Both the position numbers and the translations under genes were made by a program. From the NCBI GenBank assembly GCA_025677815.1, contig JAIXMP010000023.1, positions 62,001 to 126,000 on the forward strand: a stretch of 64,000 bases of DNA. Direction: 5' to 3'. The notes beneath the pieces were generated by a model, which was given only the letters and a program-made list of their open reading frames with translations, made no database searches and had not been told where the DNA came from. Below, one piece after another: positions 35,888 to 47,557 of the stretch (position 1 is its first letter; each line of letters starts with the position of its first letter). This DNA is from Phascolomyces articulosus. Its lineage: Eukaryota; Mucoromycota; Mucoromycetes; Mucorales; Lichtheimiaceae.

Positions 35888-36615
35888 TTTCTTTTTTTTT
35901 TAACTGGACTACATTTTTCTTTGATGAATTTCATCGATGGCGAATATTACTTCCTTTTATTTATTTATGGGTGTTGATGATGTTGATGATGAGCGGGTCG
36001 TCGAATGATGCTAGTACCTCGGTGCTTTAAAAAGTCCGGGAAGAAAGAAGAGAGCTTGTTTTTTTTCTGTCATGTTTTTCTTTATAATTATGTTACTACC
36101 TGAGTGGCTATTCAGTAATTAGATACGATATTTGGCAAGATAAAGAGTGAAATTATTTTTGTCTGCACCACATCGTTTGTTTGGCTGTTAGACCTAAATA
36201 ACCGGATATCGAAACTTTTTTGATCATGATGAATGTGTGGAAAACCAAGGTGAAGTAAAAGGAAAATGGAAATGCAAATTCTTGTATATAATTTGATATA
36301 TGTATATCTATTATCTGTTGAAGCACCCGTGTATATTTATCCTCATGGCAATAAATGTTAACGTGTAACCATGAGTTTCGAAGGAAGAGGAAAATAAAAA
36401 TGCATGATGAAACGTTCCATCCTATTAAACTAGTACTACTATTTATCATCCATCACTTTCAAAGCACATATGTTTCTATTATGCGTCTCTTTGAAAACTG
36501 ATTATATCAACCTAACATATATACTTTATTTTATAATTACTTTTTATTAGGTAATTCAATGGATTGATTATTGCTATATATGGTTTGATACGTAGTATAC
36601 AACTATTTTTGTCTG
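35888..36615. other. intergenic gap
   Basis: 728 bp, AT-rich. Short frames on both strands have no family resemblance. Nothing recognised. Confidence 0.4.
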
Positions 36616-38701
36616 TCATTTATTGTTTAAATAATCGGGATAAATATGATAATTACTATTAAAGGCGCTTAGAATATATGGGCTACAAGGTCTGTCGCAG
36701 ATCACAATCTTGATTTTTTTTCTTGCATAATTAATAGATTCCCTGGTGACCATGCGACAATTTTCAATTATCAACAAGTTCAATGAAGAATTTGGTTCAA
36801 TCTTGTCCACTAATGCTCGTACGTCTCGATCCCTCAATAGACTCAATCTTCGTAATTGGATCCATGATAACTTGTTAACAATACCACCAAGGACATCACA
36901 CACAATCGTAGATGTTGTTGATTCTTCAATTGCGTGAAGACAGATCCCTTTCAGTCGTTGATTTCCTAGCTTGGTAATCATTTGATGCATTTGCTCAGTA
37001 GATGCATTAGGAAAATGTCCATTGATCCACATTTCTTCCAATGACTGAATATTCGATAATGCCTTCAAAATAGGATCTGTCATGACACGGGAACTCTCTT
37101 GAAACGATATAGATTTTAATGAACAGCCCTCGTTTTCTGAAAGTCGAGCGTATTTTTTGAATAATAAAAGTAGCTGTTCAGAAGCATCTAAGATGGCATT
37201 AGAAACTTGAAAACTAAGATGGTCCAAAGATGGTATTTCCAAAAGAATATTCAGTGTTTGATCAACGAATCCACCTGAATCCATTATTTCCAACCATCTC
37301 AAGGATGGTGATTCGCGAACAGCTTGTAATAAGACATTTTTCAGTCCTCCATTTAACCAGAATGTCAAATGCCTCAAGGTTGGTAACTTGAAATCTGGAT
37401 ATTTTCGAAATACATGTTGGGCCTCTGATGTGTCCAGGCTGCGTTCAAAGCAACCAACAATGGTTTCCAAAGTGTATCGATTGTTGTAGATCAGCGGTAA
37501 TATGTGGTTTGCAGGAGTAGGCGACCCGCCTGTGTTGATATATATAGTTCGTATACCCTTCTTGTTTTTATCTTTTTTCTCTTCTGTTCCTTCTATCGTT
37601 GTTGCTGTTGGTGGTAACAATGGTAATGGAGGGTGGTACGCATCAGTAGAATTAAACATAAGGATTTCTAAATTCTGTAATACTGTGGAACGTTGTAGCC
37701 TTGTAATAGTGTCCAAAGCAGAATAATCGCATTTTGCCATAAAAAGGCGGCGCAGTTGTGGACAATTTGCTGCGATCAACTCTGTTTGTTCTTCATCAAT
37801 ACTATATCCTCTTAATTGTAGGTTGATCAAGTGCTGGTGGGGTGTTGTCAGCTTTTCAGATTCGTTGGATTGAGAAGAAAAATAGAATGTTGTTGTAGTG
37901 ATATAATAAAGATCCATTAAATTATGGAATACTTGGAGTATATCAGCAATATAAACTGGATAATCCATATTGTTTTTTCCAACATCAATATGAAGACGTG
38001 TCAAAGTATTTTTCAATTCCCAAGAAGAAAAAATATCCGTTGTTTTCAATTCTTCTTTACGCTCCGTTGGCCCAAAGTAATACATTGTCGAACCCGCTTT
38101 TTTTTTAAAAAAAAAAAATAATATTAAAAAGAAAATGAAAAGTTAATTATAATACACACTTTCCTTTTCGTTTTTATACATGTCTCCTCTATCATCCCAA
38201 CGATCCCCTCATCATCACCTATTATTTAGATCTAAATGTATCTAAAACATACTATTTTTTACCTGATAATAATTTAAGAGAACGTAATTTTTTATAACGA
38301 CCTTTTCGTAATTCTTCCATGAATTTGGCTTTTGCATTTAATGCAGATGACGACAAGATGGTTAAGTCTTTTAAACAATGGCCAAGATAAGGAGCTAAAT
38401 GTGTTAATGAATTGTCTTGCATTGTATTATTAAGTAAAAGGACACTCCATAATTCCGTAAACCCAAGAATTTGATTCCACCATAATTTGGATACCAGTAC
38501 ACAACGCACTCCTATATCAAATTGTGGAATCAGTAGCATAATATCTGTCAAGATTTCGGTTGGAAGAACTTGAAACGGATCAACCCTCTTGTTTTCATGA
38601 TTATCTGATGGTTTTGTTGGTTTTTCTGCTATCGGTGCTGTTTGGTTCCACAAATCAAGTTCTTGTTGTTGATTGTTTACTTTCTGTTCCTGGCGTGTCA
38701 T
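36616..38701 (-). CDS. F-box/LRR protein, subfamily B
   Basis: Exons 38701-38263 and 38096-36616; 1920 nt = 639 aa. F-box at residues ~41-90 (DPFQVLPTEILTDIMLLIPQ, CVLVSKLWWNQILGFTELW). Exon 1 ends MEELRKGRYKKLRSLKLLSG at the conserved intron. The second exon starts just after an A-rich acceptor region and carries LRRs (LKNTLTRLHIDVG, LINLQLRGYSI, CPQLRRLFMAKCD, LRWLEIMDSGG, SLEEMWINGHFPNAST). It ends CSPYILSAFNSNYHIY, a variant of the B signature. The upstream element TGCGCCACGTGTAAC is at 38911. The predicted role is an SCF substrate receptor; the substrate is unknown. Confidence 0.85.
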
Positions 38702-39151
38702 TGGTCGACTGTTTTTGTTTCTTGTTATATTATTTAGTTGTGTGGTGGGAGTGAAAAAAATGTTCTGTTATGTGGTAAAGGATGACCTCGATTGGGTGTG
38801 CTATAAAAGTTATATATGTTGTTTTCGATAGGGATGATAGAAAAAAAGGTGTGAAAAAGGAAGAAAAGATCCAAATATATAACAACTAAAAATCTTCCCG
38901 CAGCGACAGCTGCGCCACGTGTAACATGGAACCTTTGATACCTATCACTTGAGAATCGTCTCTGACGCTAAAATTATTAGTGCAGAAAATATTCATTAAA
39001 TCAGTCTATGATAATAACGCATTAATGATTTTATGTTCAAAAAAATAAAGGAAACCGTAGTAGATTTTATTATAGCGCATGTGTATTTGAAATCAATTAG
39101 ATACAAAAATAAATGGGAGGACAGGATGCTACGGGATGTATGGTGAATTTG
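38702..39151. other. intergenic gap with type B upstream element
   Basis: Promoter of the type B gene at 38701 and 3' flank of the type A gene at 39152. The only distinctive sequence is the element at 38909-38930. Confidence 0.4.
38909..38930. promoter_or_regulatory. type B F-box upstream element
   Basis: Contains CTGCGCCACGTGTAAC, 208 bp upstream of a type B start codon. This copy includes a CACGTG E-box core. Confidence 0.45.
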
Positions 39152-41288
39152 TTATCTATTCCAAGGCGATCGAGAAACATAGTAACCCTTCTTTGCTTTG
39201 GTGATATAATATTCGCTATAGGGTGAATTAAAACGAACTGTTTTAATTCTTTCTCGAGTGTATTGAATACAATTCTCAGTAATTAAATTACATTCTGTCA
39301 CTTCCAGAGTAACTAATTTTTGAGGAGCTCCTGTCTTTTTATCAACCAGTGTTTGTATCCCTTGATCTGTTACTGTATGAAGTAATTCCAATTTGACCAA
39401 GTATAAATTATCCAAATCACCAAGAGCAGCCATGACATTGTCGTTTACTAGATCCATATCATGGAGAAATACACGTGTCACTTGATTACCGAGTATGTTG
39501 AACATTTGGATCATATTGTTGATGGATATATTTCTTAAACCACCTAAATGGATATCATGCAATGTTTTGATACTGGACAACGACAAAAGTACTTCATCCG
39601 TCACTAATTCACTACAATACCGTAACTTGATCCAGTTTAGAGAGGCTTTTGTTTTTAATGATGTTGCTGTATCATTATTATTGGTAATAGGAGAATCACA
39701 AGTGTTAGATGCTTGGGCATATTTTGTCACAAGTCGAAGTAATAATCGCGACATATTCTCTGTTCTCCTGTATATGTGTGATAAATTGAGTCCAACCAGT
39801 GGAGGCCTATCCATAAGTGTTGTGAATAATACTTCCATATTATGATTACTGATAGTAGTAAGTGATGATAAATCTTTTGAACCACGGATCGCCGTACGCA
39901 ACATAAATTCTTGGATTCCAGGATATGCCCATGTCGCCAAATGTTTCAAATTCTCCAACTTAAATCGAGGATACTTTTCATATATGCCTTGAAGCTGTGA
40001 TTCTGATAAGGGCGATAAACATGCACGGACATCTTCCAGTGTGTCTCGATGTTTGTATAATAAAGGTATAAAGTATTCTGATCGAACACTACTTTCACCA
40101 TAACTTGTATAAATAACCCGTAAACCCAGTTTTTTTATTTCTTTTTCATTCCTCTCGTGCAACTTGGGGAGAGGAGGACCATCGACCTTGTCATTGATAG
40201 AAAAAAGTTCCAAATTTGGTGTTGGATAACTGGCCAGGATATCTAATACTGAAGTATCAGCTTGATTAAGTACTAATCGTCGTAATTTTTGACATCCTTG
40301 TAGAATAAATTCCATATCGTGTCCAGTAATAAGAGGCGATGATAGTTCCAAGTTGACTAAAGATGGATGACCTTGCCTTTCCAATGTTTCATCGAATGTT
40401 CCCATTTGTGACGATAATGGTACTATTGTCGAATATAGAAGGTCAGTCAAATGATGACAGGATGATAGGACAGTTGAAATCGGCATTGTGTCCTTAATAG
40501 AAGGAACATCTATATCAAGTTTTGTCAATGTATTTTCAATTTGGCACACTATATTTGCCATCTCATTAACATGTTCTGTAAAGTCTTGAATGCCGAATAC
40601 TATAATGAACCAATGTGAGTATTATTATTAACAATGAAAATTATTTTTTTCGTTCATAACCCCTCCAGACTGTAATATGAGGATGTATAAATAACCAATC
40701 CTATGGATTAAAAAAAAACTACGCACCTGTGGATTTCAAAGATTTAATCTTCTTGAAATGACCTTTTTGTAATTGGTTCATGTATTCGGAACGAACGGTT
40801 TCTGATGTAGTGTCAATGATTAAATATTTTACATGACCAGCAAGGGAAGAGGCAGCACGCACCAACGGAATATCCTTTTCACCGTTTTCCAGTGACAGTT
40901 CTTCCCAAGCTTCTGCGCTATCCAAGACTTGTTCGCGCCACAATCTTGATACTTGTAAGCAAATGAGTCGTACATGCTGGGGTAATAATGCAACAATATA
41001 TGCAGCAACTTCCATCGGTAAGATATGAAATGGATCCATCGTTTTTGGTATGAGTAGTTCTGGTGGAGGTATCGGTAGTAAGGACGGTTGTGTCATCTTC
41101 TTTGTTAATATAGGCACGCTGTTGTCTATGTCTTCTTTGATGGGTTCTAGTATGCTTTTATTAGTACGCGATGGTAGTGATTGTCGCTGGTGAGTGTTAC
41201 TTTCGATCTTTGGTGTTTTTTCTCTTTTTACAAAATTTTTGATCGAATTATACTTTTTCTTGATAAATTTGATGGCTGTTGAATGCAT
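39152..41288 (-). CDS. F-box/LRR protein, subfamily A
   Basis: Exons 41288-40727 and 40599-39152; 2010 nt = 669 aa. A basic N-terminus (FIKKKYNSIKNFVKREK) and a Pro/Ser-rich linker precede the F-box (DPFHILPMEVAAYIVALLPQ, CLQVSRLWREQVLDSAEAW, residues ~84-135). Exon 1 closes with LQKGHFKKIKSLKSTG at the family intron. Exon 2 has LRRs (IENTLTKLDIDV, LVNLELSSPLI, KLRRLVLNQAD, LVTDEVLLSLSSIKTLHDI) and ends SEYYITKAKKGYYVSRSPW, the A signature. It is closest to the genes at 31172 and 26476. Predicted SCF substrate receptor. Confidence 0.87.
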
Positions 41289-41749
41289 TCCCTTCTTATA
41301 TTAGAATTTACGGATTGATGCGAAACAGTTGCGTTGGAGAGGGTCTAAAAATAATACCACTGCTTTTCTAGTTGTTCTTGAGTCAAGGAGTTATTTTGAT
41401 TGGATTATTAAAAAAAAGCGGGGCAATGACAAAACACGCGTCAAAGATGGCGTTAAGAATAAAAGTGGTGTGTATGGGAAAACGAGATGAAAAATGTATT
41501 TTTTATATTTTTTTTTTGGTGGAAGCGCCGCAGCAAGATCCAATGTAAATATTTAGCATTGTTGTTTAAGTGTAACCAACATTAAAAGGTGGCAGAAACT
41601 AAAAAAAGAAAAAAAAAACATAAACACAATGCATGATTCCGCCCCATAAAGGCTTAGAAAATTATCCATTGTCGCGCTCATGCATATCTTTTAAATATCA
41701 ATCAAATAAATACGAGTTCTTTTATATTTATTTTTATTGGCCAAAACGT
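41289..41749. promoter_or_regulatory. upstream region of type A gene
   Basis: AT-rich; contains the type A element GGTGGAAGCGCCGCAGCA (41518-41535). No gene is seen. Confidence 0.4.
41518..41535. promoter_or_regulatory. type A F-box upstream element
   Basis: Second copy of the GC-rich element GGTKGAAGCGC..GYAGCA, 230-247 bp upstream of the start at 41288; compare 33512-33531. Confidence 0.4.
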
Positions 41750-42960
41750 CAAACGCTTCAATTTTGTAAATTTGAAATCTAGATACGCTTGATCCATTTG
41801 TTGATAGTTTATAGTAGGTACCTTGTCACCCTGTAAGCATCCAGAAAGGATTTCCAACGTATCTCTATTGTTGTAAATAAGTGACGATAGAAGGGATGCA
41901 GGTACAGACGTGCCGGAAGTAGTATTGCAATATAGAATTCGTAGACCATTTTTCTTTTTGATCCCAGCATTCCCCTTCTATGTCGCTAGATGGTGTAGCT
42001 GTGGTAAGATGGATGATGGACGATATAAAGGAAACCCTATATCATTAGCACAATTGAATACGGGAATTTCTACGTTATACAATGTTGATGCATCATCGCT
42101 ACCATAACGTTGTTGTTGTAGATTTACAATAACATTCAAGGCTGAAATTCCACATTGTTCTATAACAAGTCGCCGTAACTGTGGGCAGTTTTGCGTTATC
42201 CATTTGATCTGATCACCATTAGTATGTTGTCCCATGAATTGGAAATTAATCAATGTTGATGAGGCGTCATCAACTTTTTCTTGTCTGGTTTTTATTAGTT
42301 TGATAAATAGAAAATGTTGCTATCGTCGTATAAAGAAGACCCGTTAAATTCTTTGATATTTCCCATATATCAATAATATAAAGTGTATAAATTTGAAGGT
42401 AAATAGCTTTTTACATTTATTGAATCCGATAATAACAATCACTTGTCTTTTTATCAGAGTCTGCATTACACCATTTTGGACCCATGATGTATAAGGATTT
42501 GGAAGCTATTGATATCCTTTCTTCCTGGCAATTTGAAAATACATTGACACATCTCGAACTTGGTGTCGGACACTACCTGATAATTTAAGAGAGCGCATTG
42601 CTTTATAACGACTCTTTCATAATTCGATCATGAATTTGGATTGTGCTGCTTCAGATGCTGTGGACAAGATTGTTAACAATGTCCAAGATAAGGTGCCAAA
42701 GGTATTAGTGTTCGATCTCTTGTTTCATCGTAAAGATGAAGGATACTCCATAAATCAGTACATCCAAGAATTCGATTCCATCATACTTTGGAAACGCGTA
42801 AACAGTTGACTTTCATGTCATCTTGCGGTGTGAAAAACAAGGTATCTGCCAAGGTTTCAGTTGGTAAGAGGGGAATTGAATCGATTCTCTTCTTATGCAT
42901 ATCCTATGATTCTGCTGGGTTTTCTTTAACTGTTGAGTCCCCAACAGGCTGATAATCCAC
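41750..42960 (-). pseudogene. F-box/LRR pseudogene, subfamily B
   Basis: Fragments in order: a decayed F-box exon (about 42900-42590; LLPTETLADTLFF, then NRILGCTDLW, with stops), then LRR-exon pieces. One reads MINFQFMGQHTNGDQIKWI..CPQLRRLVIEQCGISALNV (42253-41978). C-terminal pieces around 41750-41950 match type B repeats (NNRDTLEILSGCLQG-like). Several frameshifts and stops, and the last repeats are missing. The B upstream element persists at 43119-43133. Confidence 0.7.
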
Positions 42961-43616
42961 TTTGTTTTAAACTTTGATTAGTAGATGGAACCGAGTAAAA
43001 AAAAAAAAAAAAGGTGGCGCACTCTATAGAGTGGGGCCAATAAGATGGCAAAAAAATAAAAGGTAAAAGGAAGAGGTTCAAGAAAAATGAAAAAGTTTAA
43101 ATATGGTCCAATGCACACTGCGCCATGTGTAACCCAAAATGAAATGGGTTCCCAATCCTCACCTTTTGATGATAACTTTGACTCATGATGCTAACAAATA
43201 TGGATGGAAAAAATGACATTAACATCAAGTACGATAATAATCCAAAGAAACAAAATAAGATTAGTGCACTGATTTAACTTTGGATAATGATGATGAGATT
43301 TGTTTGTTTTTTATACCATAAAGAGAGGAACCATCGCAGTTTTATTTATAACAAAGTAAAAAGAAGTAAAAAAAGGTGAGAAGCAAAGTATAAAAAATGT
43401 ACACAATTAAAAGAAAACGTTTTTTTAGAAATGAAAAAATGAATTCAACCAAAACAAAGCGATGGATCTTGGTTAAAAAAAATAAAAAAAAATAATGGAA
43501 GCGAGATGGAATTTTACAAAAGAAATATGTATATATATACGTGTTGTGAGGTGTAATTTTTTAAAAAAAGATTAAAGAGGTATTGATGTGTTTTTTAATG
43601 ATGAGGATGATGATAT
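42961..43616. other. intergenic gap between the F-box cluster and HSP90
   Basis: Carries the type B upstream element of the decayed gene (43119-43133), A-rich tracts and the HSP90 3' UTR. No gene is seen. Confidence 0.45.
43119..43133. promoter_or_regulatory. type B F-box upstream element (of a pseudogene)
   Basis: TGCGCCATGTGTAAC, about 160 bp upstream of the decayed type B first exon. Confidence 0.4.
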
Positions 43617-46052
43617 TTAATCAACTTCTTCCATCTTGGAAGTTTCAACGACTTCTTCAACAACGGAAGAAGAAGCAGGTTCATCGACAGTTTCTTCTTC
43701 ATCAATGGAAAGACCCAAAGCGACCATACGATGGATACGAGCAGCAAAAGTGCTAGGTTCATCCAAAGAGAAACCAGAAGTCAAGAGAGAGGTTTCGAAC
43801 AACAAAGTGGTCAAATCCTTGACGGTACGATCACCAGCATCAGCAGCAACCTTTTCCTTCAAAGTCTTGATGATGGCATGTTGAGGGTTCAATTCCAAAG
43901 TCTTCTTGGAAGCCATGTAAGCAGACATGGATGAATCACGTAAAGCTTGAGCCTTCATGATACGTTCCATGTTGGCAGACCAACCGAATTGACCAGTGGT
44001 CAAAACACAAGGAGAATCAGTCAACTTGTTGGAAACAACGACCTTTTCAACACGTTCACCCAAGATTTCCTTGACAGACTTGCAAAGGTCTTCATAAGCC
44101 TTTTCTTCAGCTTCACGAGCAGCCTTTTCTTCTTCATCTTCTTCGATTTCAATACCTTCCTTGGTAATGCAGACCAACTTCTTGTCATCATATTCCTTGA
44201 GTTGAGTGGTGGAGTATTCATCAATAGGGTCGGTCATCAAAAGGACTTCAATACCCTTCTTCTTGAAACCTTCCAAGAAAGGAGAGTTTTCAATGGCAGC
44301 ACGGGATTCGCCAGTAATGTAGTAGATGTTCTTTTGCTTTTCAGGCATACGGGTGACATAGTCCTTGAGGGAGGTCAATTCATCACCAGACTTGGTAGAG
44401 TGGTAACGCAACAAATCGGCCAACTTTTGACGGTTTTGAGTGTCTTCGTGGATACCCAACTTCAAGTTCTTGGAGAAAGCTTCATAAAACTTGTCAAAGT
44501 TTTCTTTGTCTTCGGCAATTTCGGCAAACATTTCCAAACACTTCTTGACCAAGTTCTTACGGATAACCTTCAAGATCTTGTTTTGTTGCAACATTTCACG
44601 AGAAATGTTCAAGGGCAAATCTTCAGAGTCGACAACACCCTTGACGAAGTTGAGCCATTCAGGGATCAATTCATCACAGTCATCCATGATGAAGACACGA
44701 CGGACGTACAACTTGATGTTATTGCGCTTCTTCTTGGTTTCGAACAAGTCAAAGGGAGCACGCTTGGGAACGAACAAGATGGCACGGAATTCCAATTGAC
44801 CTTCAACAGAGAAATGCTTGACGGACATGTGGTCTTCCCAGTCATTGGTCAAGGCCTTGTAGAATTGAGCATATTCTTCAGACTTAATGTCATCAGGGTT
44901 ACGGGTCCAAAGAGGCTTGGTCTTGTTCAATTCTTCGGTATCAGTAGTCTTTTCCTTGATGGTCTTCTTCTTCTTTTCTTCCTTCTTGTCTTCCTCATCT
45001 TCGACTTCTTCGATCTTGGGCTTGTCTTCACCTTCCTTGACTTCTTCACCTTCTTCGTCATCGCTGACTTCCTTTTCAACTTCCTTTTCAACAACAAGTT
45101 GGATGGGGTAGGAGATGAATTCGGAGTGCTTCTTGACGATGTCCTTAATCTTGCGTTCTTCAAGGTATTCGAGCTAATAAATAAATAATAAAAATTGATT
45201 AACCATCTGTTCATTTAATCATCCATTTTCCTTTTCCTTTCCACTTCCAATATTCCCATAAACAATAATAATAATAGTATTTACCTGATCTTCCTTCAAG
45301 AAAAGACGCATTTCAGTACCACGACCAAGGGAGGGGTTCACTTCATCACGGGTAATAGTGAAAGAACCACCAGCAGAGGATTCCCAAATGTATTGCTCAT
45401 CATCATTGTGCTTGGTGATGACTTGGACCTTGTCGGCAACCAAGTAGGCAGAGTAGAAACCGACACCAAATTGACCAATCATGGAAATATCAGCACCAGA
45501 AGAAAGAGCTTCCATGAAAGCCTTAGTACCAGACTTGGCAATGGTACCCAAGTTGTTAACCAAATCAGCCTTGGTCATACCAATACCAGAATCACGGATG
45601 GAGAGAATGTTGTTTTCGCGGTCGGGAATGATGCGAACGAACAACTCCTTTTCAGCCTCAAGAACCGAGGTATCGGTCAAGGATTGGTAACGAATCTTGT
45701 CAATAGCATCGGAAGAGTTGGAGATCAATTCACGCAAGAAGATTTCCTATTATCATAAAGAAAAAGATATGAGTGAGTCATTATCCTATCACTATTTATT
45801 GCTGTTTGAGGTATCTTCAACTAGTAGATGACACATTTGACAAAGAAAAAAAATAGATACAAAAAAAGGGATGCGTAGCAGTAATAGTACGCGTCATCTT
45901 TTTTATTTTCCTTTGTCTACATCGTTTTGTTTGTCGATATACAATAGATAAGATAGATAGTTTACCTTGTTAGAATAGAAAGTGTTGATGATCAAACTCA
46001 TCAACTGAGAGATCTCAGCTTGGAAAGAAAAGGTTTCGGTTTCTGCGCTCAT
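43617..46052 (-). CDS. hsp90: cytosolic HSP90 chaperone
   Basis: Exons 46052-45966, 45746-45285, 45173-43617; 2106 nt = 701 aa, the normal cytosolic Hsp90 length. The GHKL ATPase domain shows [44 protein letters not shown] and [18 protein letters not shown] Glu/Lys-rich charged linker (about residues 215-265) leads to the middle domain ([38 protein letters not shown]). The C-terminal dimerisation domain ends in MEEVD, the TPR-cochaperone docking motif of cytosolic forms. It folds kinases, steroid-receptor-like and many other clients with ATP. The third codon positions are strikingly C/G-biased against the AT-rich neighbourhood, as expected for a highly expressed gene. HSE-like sites lie upstream (46215-46237, 46303-46315). 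Confidence 0.98.
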
Positions 46053-46214
46053 GATGGATATAGAAGAGAAAGGTGTTGAAGAGAAAAAAAAAAACAGAAG
46101 AAAGGGAAATGGTACCTTGGCTTTTTATTATGAATCGGTAAAAGAAAAAAACAACAACAAAAAACTCAATTTAAACACAGCCACTATTTTCATAATGAAA
46201 AAAGTCACCACTCT

Positions 46215-46237
46215 TTCCAGCAGGTTCCATGACATTT
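46215..46237. promoter_or_regulatory. imperfect heat-shock element
   Basis: TTC at 46215 and 46225, with GCA between at the GAA position and TGA at the following GAA position, all on 5-base spacing. It is 163-185 bp upstream of the HSP90 start. A weak match. Confidence 0.35.
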
Positions 46238-46302
46238 CTTGATATTTTTGCATTCACACACTCCTTTCAATGAAAATCAACCAATCAAAATAAAGATAAA
46301 AC

Positions 46303-46315
46303 GAATACTCTAGAA
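46303..46315. promoter_or_regulatory. heat-shock element
   Basis: GAA-TA-CTC-TA-GAA: three alternating nGAAn-type units on exact 5-base spacing with one mismatch (CTC for TTC), about 250 bp upstream of the HSP90 start. A CCAAT box lies at 46281-46285. Heat-shock-factor control of HSP90 is established in fungi; use of this site is inferred. Confidence 0.5.
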
Positions 46316-46363
46316 TAAACTCGACACTTTTTTTTATATGGGCTTTTTGTTTCATTTTTTATT

Positions 46364-47557
46364 TCAATCTTGATCTAATAAGATGAAATCACTATAATAC
46401 ATACAATTGGGTCCAAATCCTACAGTTTCTGATGTTGCACTATTACTAATACCAGTAGTAGCATGATGATCGTGATGATAACCATGACTGAGCACAGACG
46501 TTATTGATGTTGTTGGGGCAGAAATAGTAGCGGAATCATACATCAGGGGTGGACTAGGGCTAGGGCAGTAGTTGCTCATACTATTACTACTGCTAAACAT
46601 GGGATCGTCATGGTGATGGCTTGGTACGCTTGCGATGGAGGATGCTACAGGTGTAGTTGCTGTCGGTGTTGTGGCGCCGTCAATATTAGGGTTCCACAAA
46701 AAATGAGTGTCGGGATAAAGTGAAGGAGGTTGAAGCATAGACCACTGAAATCCTTGTTGATGTTGATGATGATATGGATAAGGATAAGGATGATGTTGAT
46801 CGGGGTATGGCTGAGCATAGGAATAAGGTGATGGATGATGATGATGAGAAGGTGGTTGACACAGTATGAGTGGGCTTGGTGCTCTACTATCACTTGAACA
46901 AGGTTCTTCCAAATACAACGATGGAATCATAGCACCCTCATTATTTCGCTTGTTGTTATAAGGACGCTTTCGTTTCGGAGCATACTTATAATCCGGATAC
47001 CTATATTATAAAATAGCAATAAATTAATTTTCTTTGTTCTTTTACTTTCATCACCCACTTTCAACAATAATAAATGGGGGGAAGGATACTTACTGTCGAG
47101 AATGTTCTTCCTTAGCCTTATCAGCCAAAACACGATACTTTTTCTTAATATGTTCAGGTTCTTCGCGCCACCATTTGGCCACTATTTTCGAAATATCCCG
47201 ATGATTGGCGCCAGGTAAAAGATCCGTAATAGTTTTCTGTTTTTCCACTCGATAAGCCATAAAACAATTCATAGGACGAGGAATCTTGCCAGTATCCTTT
47301 TTCTTTTGAGCTTTCCGAGGAGGTCGATGGCGAAGACGCATACTACGACGTTTATCGGTGATTTTTGCCAAGGTATCCAAATCTTTTTGATGCGAAATGG
47401 ATAAATCTTCAAATTGAGAAGAAGTTGAAGGAGTAGGCGATGGAGTAGGTGTATAATGAGAAGAAGAGGAAGGGGGAGAAAGGGTAGGTGCAGGACTCAA
47501 TGTAATGTTGGGAGAAGAAAAGGATAACAAGGATAAGGTAGGCGATGTATTGGCCAT
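46364..47557 (-). CDS. HMG-box transcription factor (MATA_HMG/SOX-type)
   Basis: Exons 47557-47094 and 47000-46364; 1101 nt = 366 aa. A Ser/Pro/Thr-rich N-terminus is followed by basic RRSMRLRHRPPRKAQKKK and an HMG box starting KIPRPMNCFMAYRVEKQ, with DISKIVAKWWREEP and KYRVLADKAKEEHSRQ; intron 1 falls in the box's last helix, and YPDYKYAPKRKR follows. This single sequence-specific HMG box (IPRPxNxFMxYR..YPxYKY.PRK) is shared by SOX and fungal mating-type/Ste11-like proteins. The C-terminal half is His/Pro/Tyr/Ser-rich. No tptA- or rnhA-like neighbours are present, so it is not the Mucorales sex locus. Nuclear role; targets unknown. Confidence 0.9.

Noticed and set aside
43947..45188. 413-codon open frame on the plus strand
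   Set aside because: It is the antisense shadow of HSP90 exon 3; the open frame results from that gene's strong codon bias. The translation has no family resemblance.
46364..47557. possible Mucorales mating-type (sexM/sexP) locus
   Set aside because: An HMG-box gene is present, but the flanking genes are HSP90 and RPL35, not the triose-phosphate transporter and RNA helicase that define the sex locus.
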